The position numbers were made by a program, and so were the translations under genes. Of a DNA stretch of 64,000 nucleotides, positions 48,965 to 57,310 are shown in pieces (within the stretch, counting starts at the first letter, position 1; every line of letters starts with the position of its first letter). The notes under the pieces are model-generated. The model did no database searches. It was not told where the DNA came from and saw only the letters and a list, made by a program, of their open reading frames with translations. The stretch is from Ogataea parapolymorpha DL-1 (taxonomy: Eukaryota; Ascomycota; Pichiomycetes; Pichiales; Pichiaceae), in NCBI RefSeq assembly GCF_000187245.1, contig NC_027862.1:1178001-1242000 (forward strand), read 5' to 3'.

Positions 48965-50530
48965 ATGATTCGCGGAATTAGAAGCGTCGGGTTCTTTGGA
49001 GCAGCAAGCGTGTTCTGGTCCTGGAAGCTGCGCCAGACGCTCAGTAGTGACCAGAAACGGGTCGTCAGCTTTGAAGAACTGCAGACACATAACAAGCCCG
49101 ACGACTGTTGGATTGCCATAAACCAGAAAGTTTACGACGTGACGGAGTTCATTAAGACGCATCCCGGCGGCGTTGCACGGATCCTGAGATACGCCGGAAA
49201 TGATGCCACCAAAGGGTTCCATTCCATGCACCATCCACAGTACTTGGAGACGTTTTTGGACGGCTCGTTGGTTGGAGAAATAAATGACCTGCCTACAAAG
49301 AAAAAAAAGACAAGCACCCGAAGAAAGCAAAAATTGATTGAGATCGAAGAGCAGGAGGAGCAAGTGGTGAAACTGGTTCCGCCAACGCTGTCCCAAATCT
49401 TTTCGCTTTCTGACTTTGAGGTTGTTGCGAAAAATGTTCTTCCTCCGGCTACCCTGGCATACATCTCTTCCGGAGCAGATGATGAGTTCACTTTGCGCGA
49501 GAACAGATATGCCCTTGGCCGCATTTTCTTCCGTCCTCGCTGCCTCACTGACATCAGCAACACCTCCATCGAAACAGACATTCTCGGTGTCCGCACCGCT
49601 GCTCCGTTTTTTATTAGTTCCTTTACGGGATCGAATTTAATCCAGCCCGAAGGAGAAAAGATTCTGGCTCGTGCTGCTGCCGAAGAGAAAATTGCATATA
49701 TGGTGCCAAAGCGCGGCTCAGTTTCCTTGGAGCAGCTACATGCGGAAACGGCTCATAGTCAGACACTTTTCTACCAGCATGAGTTTGAATCTGCAGAAGA
49801 GCTCAGGGAAGCTCCTAAACTTTTCAAGCATATAGAAACTACGATGCCGCAAGTGAAAGCTATCTTTGTGAATGTGGACATCGCTGCACATGGACACAGA
49901 GAGAAGGAGTACAAGGTTAGAGAAATGGAAGCAGGAAAGGCCGACGTCAACCTTGGTGGGCTTTTAGGCTCGGAACCAGAGTACGTCGCCACATGGAACG
50001 ACTTTGAGACTGTCAGGAAAAGCACCAACTTGCCAATCATTCTCAAGGGACTGCAAAGAAAGGAGGACATTCTGAAAGCTGCCGAGCTAGGATTTCGGGG
50101 TGCATTAATTTCCAATACCGGTGGCCGCCAGCTGGATTTTTCAAAACCTGCTATTGAGACTCTTGCTGAAGTACACGAGGCTTTGAAGGAGAAAAATATA
50201 GATCGGAACCAATTTCAGCTTTTTGTCGAGGGAGGCTTCAGTCGTGGCTCGGACGTGATCAAGGCTTTGTGCCTGGGTGCAATCCCTGGAATTGGCCGGC
50301 CAATGCTCTATAGTGAGGTGTACGGCCAAAAAGGTGTTGAAAAAGCGTCACAGCTACTCAAAGAGGAGATTCTCAGAGACATCAAACTGCTGGGAGCCAG
50401 TAACGTGTCTTGTTTAGACGACAGTTATCTGGACCTAAGCAGTCTGACAGTCAAGCTTTGGGTTCCTGACTTCCAATATGAAAGAAACTACACTCCGATG
50501 GTCAACGTCGCCTTAAAAGTGCAATATTAA
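48965..50530 (+). CDS. Flavocytochrome b2-like (CYB2 family) protein lacking the catalytic histidine
   Basis: The layout is that of L-lactate:cytochrome c oxidoreductase. An N-terminal hydrophobic anchor (VGFFGAASVFWSW) is followed by a cytochrome b5 domain with both haem histidines (H66 in HPGG and H89 in FHSMHH), a charged hinge, and an FMN-dependent hydroxyacid dehydrogenase barrel. K361 (ILKGLQ) and R388 (GGRQLD) are kept, with the same spacing as K349 and R376 of yeast Cyb2. The proton-abstracting His of SNHGGRQLD is Thr385 here (SNTGGRQLD, codon ACC at 50117-50119). FVNVDIAAHGHREKE also deviates from TVDAPxLGxREKD. A normal lactate dehydrogenase activity is therefore unlikely. It is probably a paralogue rather than CYB2 itself. 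Confidence 0.85.
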   Translation: MIRGIRSVGFFGAASVFWSWKLRQTLSSDQKRVVSFEELQTHNKPDDCWIAINQKVYDVTEFIKTHPGGVARILRYAGNDATKGFHSMHHPQYLETFLDGSLVGEINDLPTKKKKTSTRRKQKLIEIEEQEEQVVKLVPPTLSQIFSLSDFEVVAKNVLPPATLAYISSGADDEFTLRENRYALGRIFFRPRCLTDISNTSIETDILGVRTAAPFFISSFTGSNLIQPEGEKILARAAAEEKIAYMVPKRGSVSLEQLHAETAHSQTLFYQHEFESAEELREAPKLFKHIETTMPQVKAIFVNVDIAAHGHREKEYKVREMEAGKADVNLGGLLGSEPEYVATWNDFETVRKSTNLPIILKGLQRKEDILKAAELGFRGALISNTGGRQLDFSKPAIETLAEVHEALKEKNIDRNQFQLFVEGGFSRGSDVIKALCLGAIPGIGRPMLYSEVYGQKGVEKASQLLKEEILRDIKLLGASNVSCLDDSYLDLSSLTVKLWVPDFQYERNYTPMVNVALKVQY

Positions 50531-50548
50531 GTAGACACTATTCACATA

Positions 50549-52066
50549 TTAACTAGATTCAGACAAGGTTTCGGTTCTCTCGATTATCGCGTTGTCACCC
50601 AGACCAGACGGTTTTTTTTCGTAGCTGTCGATCTCGCCCTCCGAGCCAAAGTCGCCCGTCCAGCCCTGGCGTCTCAAATAGCTGAAGTATCTGACGTCCT
50701 CCAGCATGAGGTCATCCTCGAGACCGTGGGGAATACACAGGAAGGCTAGAACGACACCAGTAAAGCCCAGGAGCGCAGCAATGATGAACGTCCATTGCTT
50801 TCCGAGGTTGTTCTGGATCGGAGTGAATGCTTGAGTTCCAACGGCAGCACCGGTTTTGCCCAAGGCAGCGGAGAGACCGTACAACGTGGAACGGACAGGC
50901 GTGGCGTACGACTCGGCAGAAGTCAGTCCCAGGATGTTTCCCGGTCCCAGGTTTCCGAAACCGTTGAAAATTCCGTAGAATATAATAAAGAGCGGCACGA
51001 TCTTGGTGATTTTTTTGTACGAGCAGCCGATAATGAGACCAATGACAAGATAGCCAGCAAAACCAATGCACATGGTGTATTTCCTTCCGATTCTGTCCGT
51101 GAGGAAGGCACCGACAAACAGCATGGGGATGCTGATAATTGCGAGCAGCAGATTCCATTCCGCAACCTTCTCCAGATCAGATGTGTCGTCCAGCACCGAT
51201 GAGATGATGGTAGACGAGAAGATGCCGTTCGGGAAAGTGACAAAGTCGTAGATAAACCAGCAGCCGCAGGTTCCCAGCAGTCTGCGCCAATAGTATTTAA
51301 AGGTGAGCCAGTAGGGCACGTTCTTTTTGATAGCTCCCTTCTTGTAGAGCACGGACGTGGCCATCTTGAATCTGAAATAAAACACTGCAAGCGGCCAGAT
51401 GCATCCAATTCCAAGCATGACTCTCCAGGTAGTGGACAGATGAGCACCGCTGCCGGTGGCAGGGTAGACGATCAGGAACACGATCAAGGCAAACGGACCA
51501 CCGAGTGAGAGCGGCAAGTTAGTCACCAAAACGAAGACCCCTCCTCTTTTTTTGGTAGCCTCATTGGCAGATTCGGAAGCAGCAGTGGAACTGGCAGGGT
51601 ACTCTCCTCCAACACCAAAACCGGTAATACCTCTTGCAACGATCATCATCCAAAACATGCCTTCGGTAGTGACGCCGTGGGAGGCAGTCGCTAGGATGGT
51701 TCCGACCACAATCATCAAGGTGGTGGTCAGAATGGCCCATTTTCTCCCAAAATAGTCTCCGGTAACGCCCACCACGACCTGTCCTAGCACAGCTCCAACG
51801 AGCAGTGCGTTGGAGACCCGGGTCTTCATCGTGCTGTCGTACGTCTCAGGATACTTGAGAGCAAACACAGAGTTCAACATGTTCATACAGTTGTTCTGGT
51901 ACCCGTCCGACAACAAGGCCGCACCGGCACAGATAATGGTGAAGATGTCACTAAGAGACTTCTTTTTGGCGAAACGGGTGGATCTGCCCTCTTTATCGTA
52001 CGCCATCACATGAGAGCCCGCGTCGAAGGTCTCCACTTGGACCTCGATCGCTTTTGAGTCTTCCAT
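50549..52066 (-). CDS. GIT1: GIT1-type glycerophosphodiester permease (MFS, PHS family)
   Basis: Proton symporter for glycerophosphoinositol or glycerophosphocholine, giving phosphate, inositol or choline from extracellular phospholipid breakdown. The 505-residue protein has twelve transmembrane helices. Matches to yeast Git1 are strong: ICAGAALLSDGYQNNCMNMLN in helix 1, GDYFGRKWAI after helix 2, TGFGVGGEYPASS in helix 4, YDFVTFPNGIFSSTIISSV and FTPIQNNLGKQWTFIIAA. The start is the ATG at 52066; the longer frame begins at TTG. A CACGTG lies 274 bp upstream. The substrate could also be another glycerophosphodiester. Confidence 0.88.
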   Translation of the reverse strand: MEDSKAIEVQVETFDAGSHVMAYDKEGRSTRFAKKKSLSDIFTIICAGAALLSDGYQNNCMNMLNSVFALKYPETYDSTMKTRVSNALLVGAVLGQVVVGVTGDYFGRKWAILTTTLMIVVGTILATASHGVTTEGMFWMMIVARGITGFGVGGEYPASSTAASESANEATKKRGGVFVLVTNLPLSLGGPFALIVFLIVYPATGSGAHLSTTWRVMLGIGCIWPLAVFYFRFKMATSVLYKKGAIKKNVPYWLTFKYYWRRLLGTCGCWFIYDFVTFPNGIFSSTIISSVLDDTSDLEKVAEWNLLLAIISIPMLFVGAFLTDRIGRKYTMCIGFAGYLVIGLIIGCSYKKITKIVPLFIIFYGIFNGFGNLGPGNILGLTSAESYATPVRSTLYGLSAALGKTGAAVGTQAFTPIQNNLGKQWTFIIAALLGFTGVVLAFLCIPHGLEDDLMLEDVRYFSYLRRQGWTGDFGSEGEIDSYEKKPSGLGDNAIIERTETLSESS

Positions 52067-52587
52067 TTTGCAGTGAAATTTCAAATGCGGACTGCATGCT
52101 ATATATTCTTCCGAGCAGCACAGGTATCATCGAATTTTCGAATTGACCCCACATGGCTTTAGCTTATTTGAGCCATGCACGGCAACGGAAATTAATCTCA
52201 CAAAGCATCTCCGTTGTGAAGCGGGCCACGTACAGGCGTGAACACAGATGATTCGCCAACTGTGCCCCGTGCCAGATAAATGCTAATCTCCGAGAAGCTT
52301 TCGCCAAGCGGCTCTCTTGGTTTTTTCCAGAACCAAGCCCACGTGTATCCGACAGCAGGGTTGCAGGGCACATGGCTGGGCATCCTAAACCTATTAACGA
52401 GCGGTTCTTACCATTCTTGGCAACAAGGGCACCGGAGGCCCTCTCGGCACGTAAATCCAAGCCCGCCCGCACTAGGGATCCTAACCTGATGCCTGCTTGC
52501 CAAGAACTGGCTTTTCTGTAATCTCTCGAAACGCGGTGTATGGATGTAAAACTATTAATTATTTTTCGCGTCTTGTTTACAGATCCC
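52067..52587. promoter_or_regulatory. 521-bp divergent promoter region of GIT1 and RAD54
   Basis: The longest non-coding stretch in the window. It contains a CACGTG E-box at 52340-52345, related AACGTG/CACGTA half-matches, and an AT-rich tract before RAD54. Minus-strand frames here and into RAD54 have no conserved content. No tRNA or repeat family was found. Confidence 0.5.
52340..52345. promoter_or_regulatory. CACGTG (Pho4/Cbf1-type E-box) upstream of GIT1
   Basis: A perfect CACGTG palindrome lies in the GIT1-RAD54 divergent region. Yeast GIT1 is a phosphate-starvation gene under Pho4, which binds this hexamer, so control of GIT1 is plausible. Cbf1 binds the same core, and the site could serve RAD54 instead. 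Confidence 0.5.
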
Positions 52588-55074
52588 ATGACATATAATA
52601 GAAGGTTCAAGATCTCGCCCGACAACGAGCTCGGCATCGGCGCAGGAATCTCCCCCACGCTAAAACGAAAGCGTCTGTATGAGGACCCGTCGCAGAAGCT
52701 TTGCAAGCCATTCAAGAGCCCGATACTGGTGTCTGCAGCTGTCTCGGCTGCTGGTAGGCAAATCCGCACAGCCCGTGCCAAAGGTCCACAATCGTATGCG
52801 GAACTGGGGCAGGAGAACATTCCTTTTGGGTCAACGAAAGACGATGACGAGCAGTATGGGCTGAACAAGAAAAAGGGTGCTCTATTGCCTCGCAATGTTT
52901 TGAGCTCTATGGATGAGACCAACAAAATTCTGACGCGCAAGTTCAAGGCCCCGGTCAAGTCGGGTGCTGACAATGAGTATGAGCTGATGAACGCTCAGCC
53001 TCCGCCACCTTTGGGAAACAGAAAACGTTTGTATTTCCCTCCAAAACCGCTGCACGATCCGCTCGGAGAGTACGCCATCGTTCTTTATGATCCTACGGTG
53101 GACGTGATTCCCGGCATGAAAGAGGAAGAAGAGGCTGCTTTGGCGGCAGCAAAGGCAGCAGCCGCTGCCGAAGAGCCACAGAAACCCGCAAAGTCTGCAC
53201 ACAAGTCGCTGAACGAGATTTTGGGGATCAGTACCCGTCCAGAGGAGGAAGTCATGAAACAGTTCCCGAACGTCCCTGTCGTCATTGATCCAAAGCTCGC
53301 CAAGATTCTCAGACCTCACCAGGTGGCAGGAGTGAAGTTTTTGTACCGCTGCACAGCAGGACTCGTGGATGCTAGAGCCAAAGGTTGCATCATGGCTGAC
53401 GAAATGGGCCTTGGAAAAACGCTTCAATGCTTAACCCTAATGTGGACGCTTCTAAGACAAGGACCGCGAGGCAAAAAAACAATTGAAAAATGCGTCATTG
53501 TTTGTCCATCGTCGTTGGTGAAGAACTGGGCCAACGAGATCGACAAATGGCTTGGCAAGGGAACATTGAACTCCCTGGCAATGGACGGCAAAGGATCCAA
53601 AGGAGCCGGCGATATGGCCGAGGTGCTCAGGCAATGGGCTCGTGCCAAGGGACGATCCATTGTCAGGCCTGTCCTAATCATCAGTTACGAAACGTTACGC
53701 AGAAACGTAGAGAACTTGGAAGGAACTGAGATTGGTCTGATATTGGCAGACGAAGGCCACAGACTCAAGAACGGAGACTCCCTGACATTTACGGCTTTGA
53801 ACTCTCTCAACTGCGAACGCCGTGTGATTCTGTCTGGTACTCCTATCCAAAACGATTTGTCAGAATACTTCTCGTTGCTGAACTTCTCGAATCCAGGTGT
53901 TCTGGGCTCCCGCGCACAATTCAGGAAGAATTACGAATTGGATATTCTTCGTGGCAGAGATTCGCTTGCCACGGAAGAAGAACGGAAAAAAGGAGACGAA
54001 AAGCTTCAGGAACTAACTGAATTGGTCTCACGTTTCATAATCAGAAGAACAAACGATATTTTATCAAAATATCTGCCGGTCAAATACGAATACGTTGTGT
54101 TTTGCAACCTTAGCGAGCTCCAATCCAAGCTATACCGTCATTTTGTCACTTCTCCAGAGATCAATAAGCTCATTAGAGGTTTGGGATCCCAACCTCTCAA
54201 AGCTATTGGCCTGCTTCGGAAACTGTGCACACACCCTCGTCTGCTTGATTTGCCAAACGACATCTCAGGATCCGAGAATATTTTACCGGATGACTACGAC
54301 TTTGGGAACGGAAGAAACAAAGACGTTCAAACATGGTACAGTGGCAAATTTGCCATGCTAGAGCGGTTCCTCTTCAAGATTCGCAAAGAAACAGATGACA
54401 AAATTGTCCTTATTTCCAACTTCACGCAGACATTGGATCTAATAGAGAAACTTTGCAGACACCATAGATTTGGGACGGTGAGATTAGACGGGTCGTTGGG
54501 AATCAACAAACGTCAAAAATTGGTGGACAGGTTCAACGATCCAAACGCTGATGAATTTGTTTTCTTGCTAAGTTCCAAAGCGGGAGGGTGTGGTATAAAC
54601 CTTATTGGTGCCAATAGACTGATTTTATTAGATCCCGATTGGAATCCTGCTAGCGATCAACAAGCTTTGGCAAGAGTTTGGAGAGACGGCCAAAAGAAAA
54701 ATTGCTTCATTTACCGATTTATTGCGACGGGTACTATAGAGGAAAAAATCTTCCAACGTCAATCAGCTAAGATGGAGCTCTCGACATGCGTTGTCGACTC
54801 CAACGAAGACGTGGAAAGACAGTTTTCCAGCGAAAATTTGAAACAATTGTTTTTGTACAATGATCAAACGCCCTGCGAGACGCATGATACTTACAAGTGC
54901 AAGCGCTGTCAAAACGGAAAGCAAAAACTGAAGTCAGCTGCGATGTTGTATGGAGATGCCACCACATGGAATCATATCGACCGTGAAGATCTGGCAAAGA
55001 ATGATGACTTTTTGATGCAAAACGAGTCTCAATACGACTCTGTCAGCTATGCCTTCGAGTACATTTCGCACTAA
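52588..55074 (+). CDS. RAD54: RAD54, Swi2/Snf2 DNA translocase for homologous recombination
   Basis: Partner of Rad51 in strand invasion and chromatin remodelling. The 828-residue protein starts MTYNRRFK, with a conserved GIGAG element soon after; a longer in-frame start at 52540 gives a hydrophobic, non-conserved extension. Helicase motifs: Walker A DEMGLGKTLQC, DEGH box LADEGHRLKNGDS, motif III SGTPIQND, motif V LLSSKAGGCGINLIGANRL and motif VI DQQALARVWRDGQ. The C-terminal zinc-like CETHDTYKCKRC block is typical of Rad54. Its stop overlaps that of SNF8 by the four bases CTAA. Confidence 0.95.
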   Translation: MTYNRRFKISPDNELGIGAGISPTLKRKRLYEDPSQKLCKPFKSPILVSAAVSAAGRQIRTARAKGPQSYAELGQENIPFGSTKDDDEQYGLNKKKGALLPRNVLSSMDETNKILTRKFKAPVKSGADNEYELMNAQPPPPLGNRKRLYFPPKPLHDPLGEYAIVLYDPTVDVIPGMKEEEEAALAAAKAAAAAEEPQKPAKSAHKSLNEILGISTRPEEEVMKQFPNVPVVIDPKLAKILRPHQVAGVKFLYRCTAGLVDARAKGCIMADEMGLGKTLQCLTLMWTLLRQGPRGKKTIEKCVIVCPSSLVKNWANEIDKWLGKGTLNSLAMDGKGSKGAGDMAEVLRQWARAKGRSIVRPVLIISYETLRRNVENLEGTEIGLILADEGHRLKNGDSLTFTALNSLNCERRVILSGTPIQNDLSEYFSLLNFSNPGVLGSRAQFRKNYELDILRGRDSLATEEERKKGDEKLQELTELVSRFIIRRTNDILSKYLPVKYEYVVFCNLSELQSKLYRHFVTSPEINKLIRGLGSQPLKAIGLLRKLCTHPRLLDLPNDISGSENILPDDYDFGNGRNKDVQTWYSGKFAMLERFLFKIRKETDDKIVLISNFTQTLDLIEKLCRHHRFGTVRLDGSLGINKRQKLVDRFNDPNADEFVFLLSSKAGGCGINLIGANRLILLDPDWNPASDQQALARVWRDGQKKNCFIYRFIATGTIEEKIFQRQSAKMELSTCVVDSNEDVERQFSSENLKQLFLYNDQTPCETHDTYKCKRCQNGKQKLKSAAMLYGDATTWNHIDREDLAKNDDFLMQNESQYDSVSYAFEYISH

Positions 55075-55790
55075 TGACTTTTGTTAATCCATGTTGTTGA
55101 CCAATAGCATCTTTCATCAGCTTGATCGTCAATCCACAACAGCCCGATGGAAAGTAGGTCGTCCAGGTTTGATTTGCATCTTGCTGTTTTCCAGTGGAAG
55201 TTGTCGCGCAGGATGGAAACCGTGACATACCCAATATTGTCTGCAGCGGTCAGTATTTGGCTTTGATCAGCATTGAACTCCTGGAGCACTGACTTGATAT
55301 ACATTTTGGACCCGATTTTGACCAATTCCAACTCATTTCCCAGCACTTTCAGGCTCTCCACGGCAACATGCACATCATGGTGGTTCATTTTGAATTGCCA
55401 GCCATCCTGGATAGTGCTAGTCACCAGCTGGATCACCTCATCCACAGATATAATACCCCCATACAGGTCTCTAGTTGCTTGACATATCTCATATATTCTA
55501 ATGGCAAGTCTATTGTTTCTTTCTTCGGGATCGAGGTCGTCTTCGGCAGTCATATAGAGTGGATCGACTCCAAAACTTTCACAGATCTGGCTGAATTGCG
55601 CTCGCAGATGGGGGTTCTTCATCATTTCTTTCTTGTGCTCCTGCTTAAAGTTGACCAACGCGTTTTGGAAAACCTGGAGCTGGGTTCTTAGTTGTTCCTC
55701 ACGCTGCCTCAGCATTGCCTGTCCCAGATCTTGAAACTTAGTTTGCTGGTCAGCATTGCGATCAAACGACGCCAAACCTTTCCGGCTCAT
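55071..55790 (-). CDS. SNF8: SNF8/VPS22, ESCRT-II subunit
   Basis: Component of ESCRT-II (with Vps25 and Vps36) in multivesicular-body sorting. The 239-residue protein starts MSRKGLASFDR, has an N-terminal helical hairpin (QAMLRQREEQLRTQLQVFQNAL), the FSQICESFGVDPL segment, and two winged-helix domains including IYEICQATRDLYGGIISVDEV. Length matches yeast Snf8 (233). It overlaps RAD54 tail-to-tail at 55071-55074. Confidence 0.93.
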   Translation of the reverse strand: MSRKGLASFDRNADQQTKFQDLGQAMLRQREEQLRTQLQVFQNALVNFKQEHKKEMMKNPHLRAQFSQICESFGVDPLYMTAEDDLDPEERNNRLAIRIYEICQATRDLYGGIISVDEVIQLVTSTIQDGWQFKMNHHDVHVAVESLKVLGNELELVKIGSKMYIKSVLQEFNADQSQILTAADNIGYVTVSILRDNFHWKTARCKSNLDDLLSIGLLWIDDQADERCYWSTTWINKSH

Positions 55791-55845
55791 GGTAAATAAG
55801 CGATCAAAATATTGGGTCGTGTGTAAATCATACTAAATGTCGAAG

Positions 55846-55854
55846 TTCGCCACT
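55846..55854 (-). promoter_or_regulatory. PACE-like element upstream of RPN3
   Basis: The minus strand reads AGTGGCGAA, two mismatches from the proteasome-associated control element GGTGGCAAA bound by Rpn4. It lies 29 bp before the RPN3 start in the 92-bp RPN3-SNF8 gap. The match is imperfect and could be chance. Confidence 0.25.
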
Positions 55855-55882
55855 GAAATAAATATCTACAATAAATACAACT

Positions 55883-57310
55883 ATGCAGAATACTGAGCCC
55901 TCAATGGACGTTGTGGACAGTAAGTACCGAGATGTAACCGCAGTCTCGCTAACATTCGTAGGAATTCATCAGTTTTTGGCACTTGTGGAACAGTCAGCAG
56001 CCAAGTATGATCCGAGATACGTGTTGAAGGTCTTTCGTGAACTTACTCCCGTGAGAAAAGAACTAGACGCTGGATCGCTGATCAAAGTTGTTAAGGAGAC
56101 ATTCCCAAGCTCGCATCCTCACTACGAATATCTCATTCAGGTTTTGTCTGATTTTGAGGATGTCGAAATGGTTGAGGAAGACGTTGCAGAAGCTCCAAGA
56201 CCAGAGATCGACTTGTTCATTCATCTGTTGGTGCAAATTTTCCTCCACGACAAGCAGGACTTCAACAGGTTGGAACTATTCAACGAGAAATGCATCATTG
56301 CACTTGCTAGCCACAATGAAAGAACCCTTGATCACATCTCTGCGAAAATGTGGTTCTACATTTTCAGATCTAAAGAAGTTCTCAAAGATACAGTCTCAAT
56401 CCGTCCTGCACTGCAGTCTGCCTTGAGAACCTCCACTTTGAGATACGACAAGGAGACACGAGCTGTTGCAATCACCTTGCTTTTGAGATCATATCTTCTC
56501 TCGAATGACATTAACCAAGCATACAACCTTGTCGAAAAGACCGAGTTTCCAGAAGATGTTTCCAACTCTGTTGTTGCCAGATATTACTACTACTTGGCTA
56601 GAATCCAGACGATCCAGCTGGATTACTCTGCCGCGGGTGAATGCGCCATTACCGCCATTAGAAAGTGCCCACAGACAAAGTCTGCTCTTGGATTTTTGCA
56701 GGCAGCAACCAAGCTCAATATTTTGATCCAGTTACTGACAGGTGAGATCCCAGAGCTGTCCACGTTTCGCGATCTTTCTCTCGAGAAGAGCCTCATCCCA
56801 TACCTCGCCGTGACTAGGGCTGTGAGATTGGGCGACTTGAACCTTTTCAGTGATGCCCTGAGCACGTTTGGCTCCGCACTCAAGAAGGATGACAATTACA
56901 ACCTTGTGTTACGCTTGAGACAGAATGTGATTAAAACAGGCATTAGAATCATTTCTTTGTCTTACAAGAGAATTTCTCTCAAAGACATCTGCATCAAGCT
57001 GCATCTTGACAGCGAACTGAGTGCTGAATACATTGTTGCAAAGGCTATTAAGGACGGAGTCGTTGATGCCACGATTGACCACAAGGATGGGTACATGCAA
57101 TCGAATGAGATGCTGAACATTTACTCAACCAAGGCACCACAGGAAGAATTTGACAGAAGAATCAAGTTCTGCATGTCTTTGCATAATGACTGTGTGCGGG
57201 CCATGCGTTATCCGATGAACACGAATAGAAGCGAAGTGAAAACGGATGTGGATTCGAAGGAACGTGAACAGGAGTTACTACAATACTTACAAGAGGACGA
57301 TTTCTTCTAA
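55883..57310 (+). CDS. RPN3: RPN3, 26S proteasome lid subunit
   Basis: PCI-domain lid subunit of the regulatory particle. The 475-residue protein shows the long solenoid (FIHLLVQIFLHDKQDFNRLELFN, RYYYYLARIQTIQLDYSAA) and the C-terminal PCI winged helix (ISLSYKRISLKDICIKLHLDSELSAEYIVAKAI). The acidic ending LLQYLQEDDFF is typical. Its stop overlaps that of the convergent exchanger gene by CTAA. A PACE-like element lies just upstream. Confidence 0.95.
   Translation: MQNTEPSMDVVDSKYRDVTAVSLTFVGIHQFLALVEQSAAKYDPRYVLKVFRELTPVRKELDAGSLIKVVKETFPSSHPHYEYLIQVLSDFEDVEMVEEDVAEAPRPEIDLFIHLLVQIFLHDKQDFNRLELFNEKCIIALASHNERTLDHISAKMWFYIFRSKEVLKDTVSIRPALQSALRTSTLRYDKETRAVAITLLLRSYLLSNDINQAYNLVEKTEFPEDVSNSVVARYYYYLARIQTIQLDYSAAGECAITAIRKCPQTKSALGFLQAATKLNILIQLLTGEIPELSTFRDLSLEKSLIPYLAVTRAVRLGDLNLFSDALSTFGSALKKDDNYNLVLRLRQNVIKTGIRIISLSYKRISLKDICIKLHLDSELSAEYIVAKAIKDGVVDATIDHKDGYMQSNEMLNIYSTKAPQEEFDRRIKFCMSLHNDCVRAMRYPMNTNRSEVKTDVDSKEREQELLQYLQEDDFF

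Noticed and set aside
52164..52973. 269-codon minus-strand ORF
   Set aside because: Overlaps the RAD54 N-terminal coding region in antisense and has no conserved domain.
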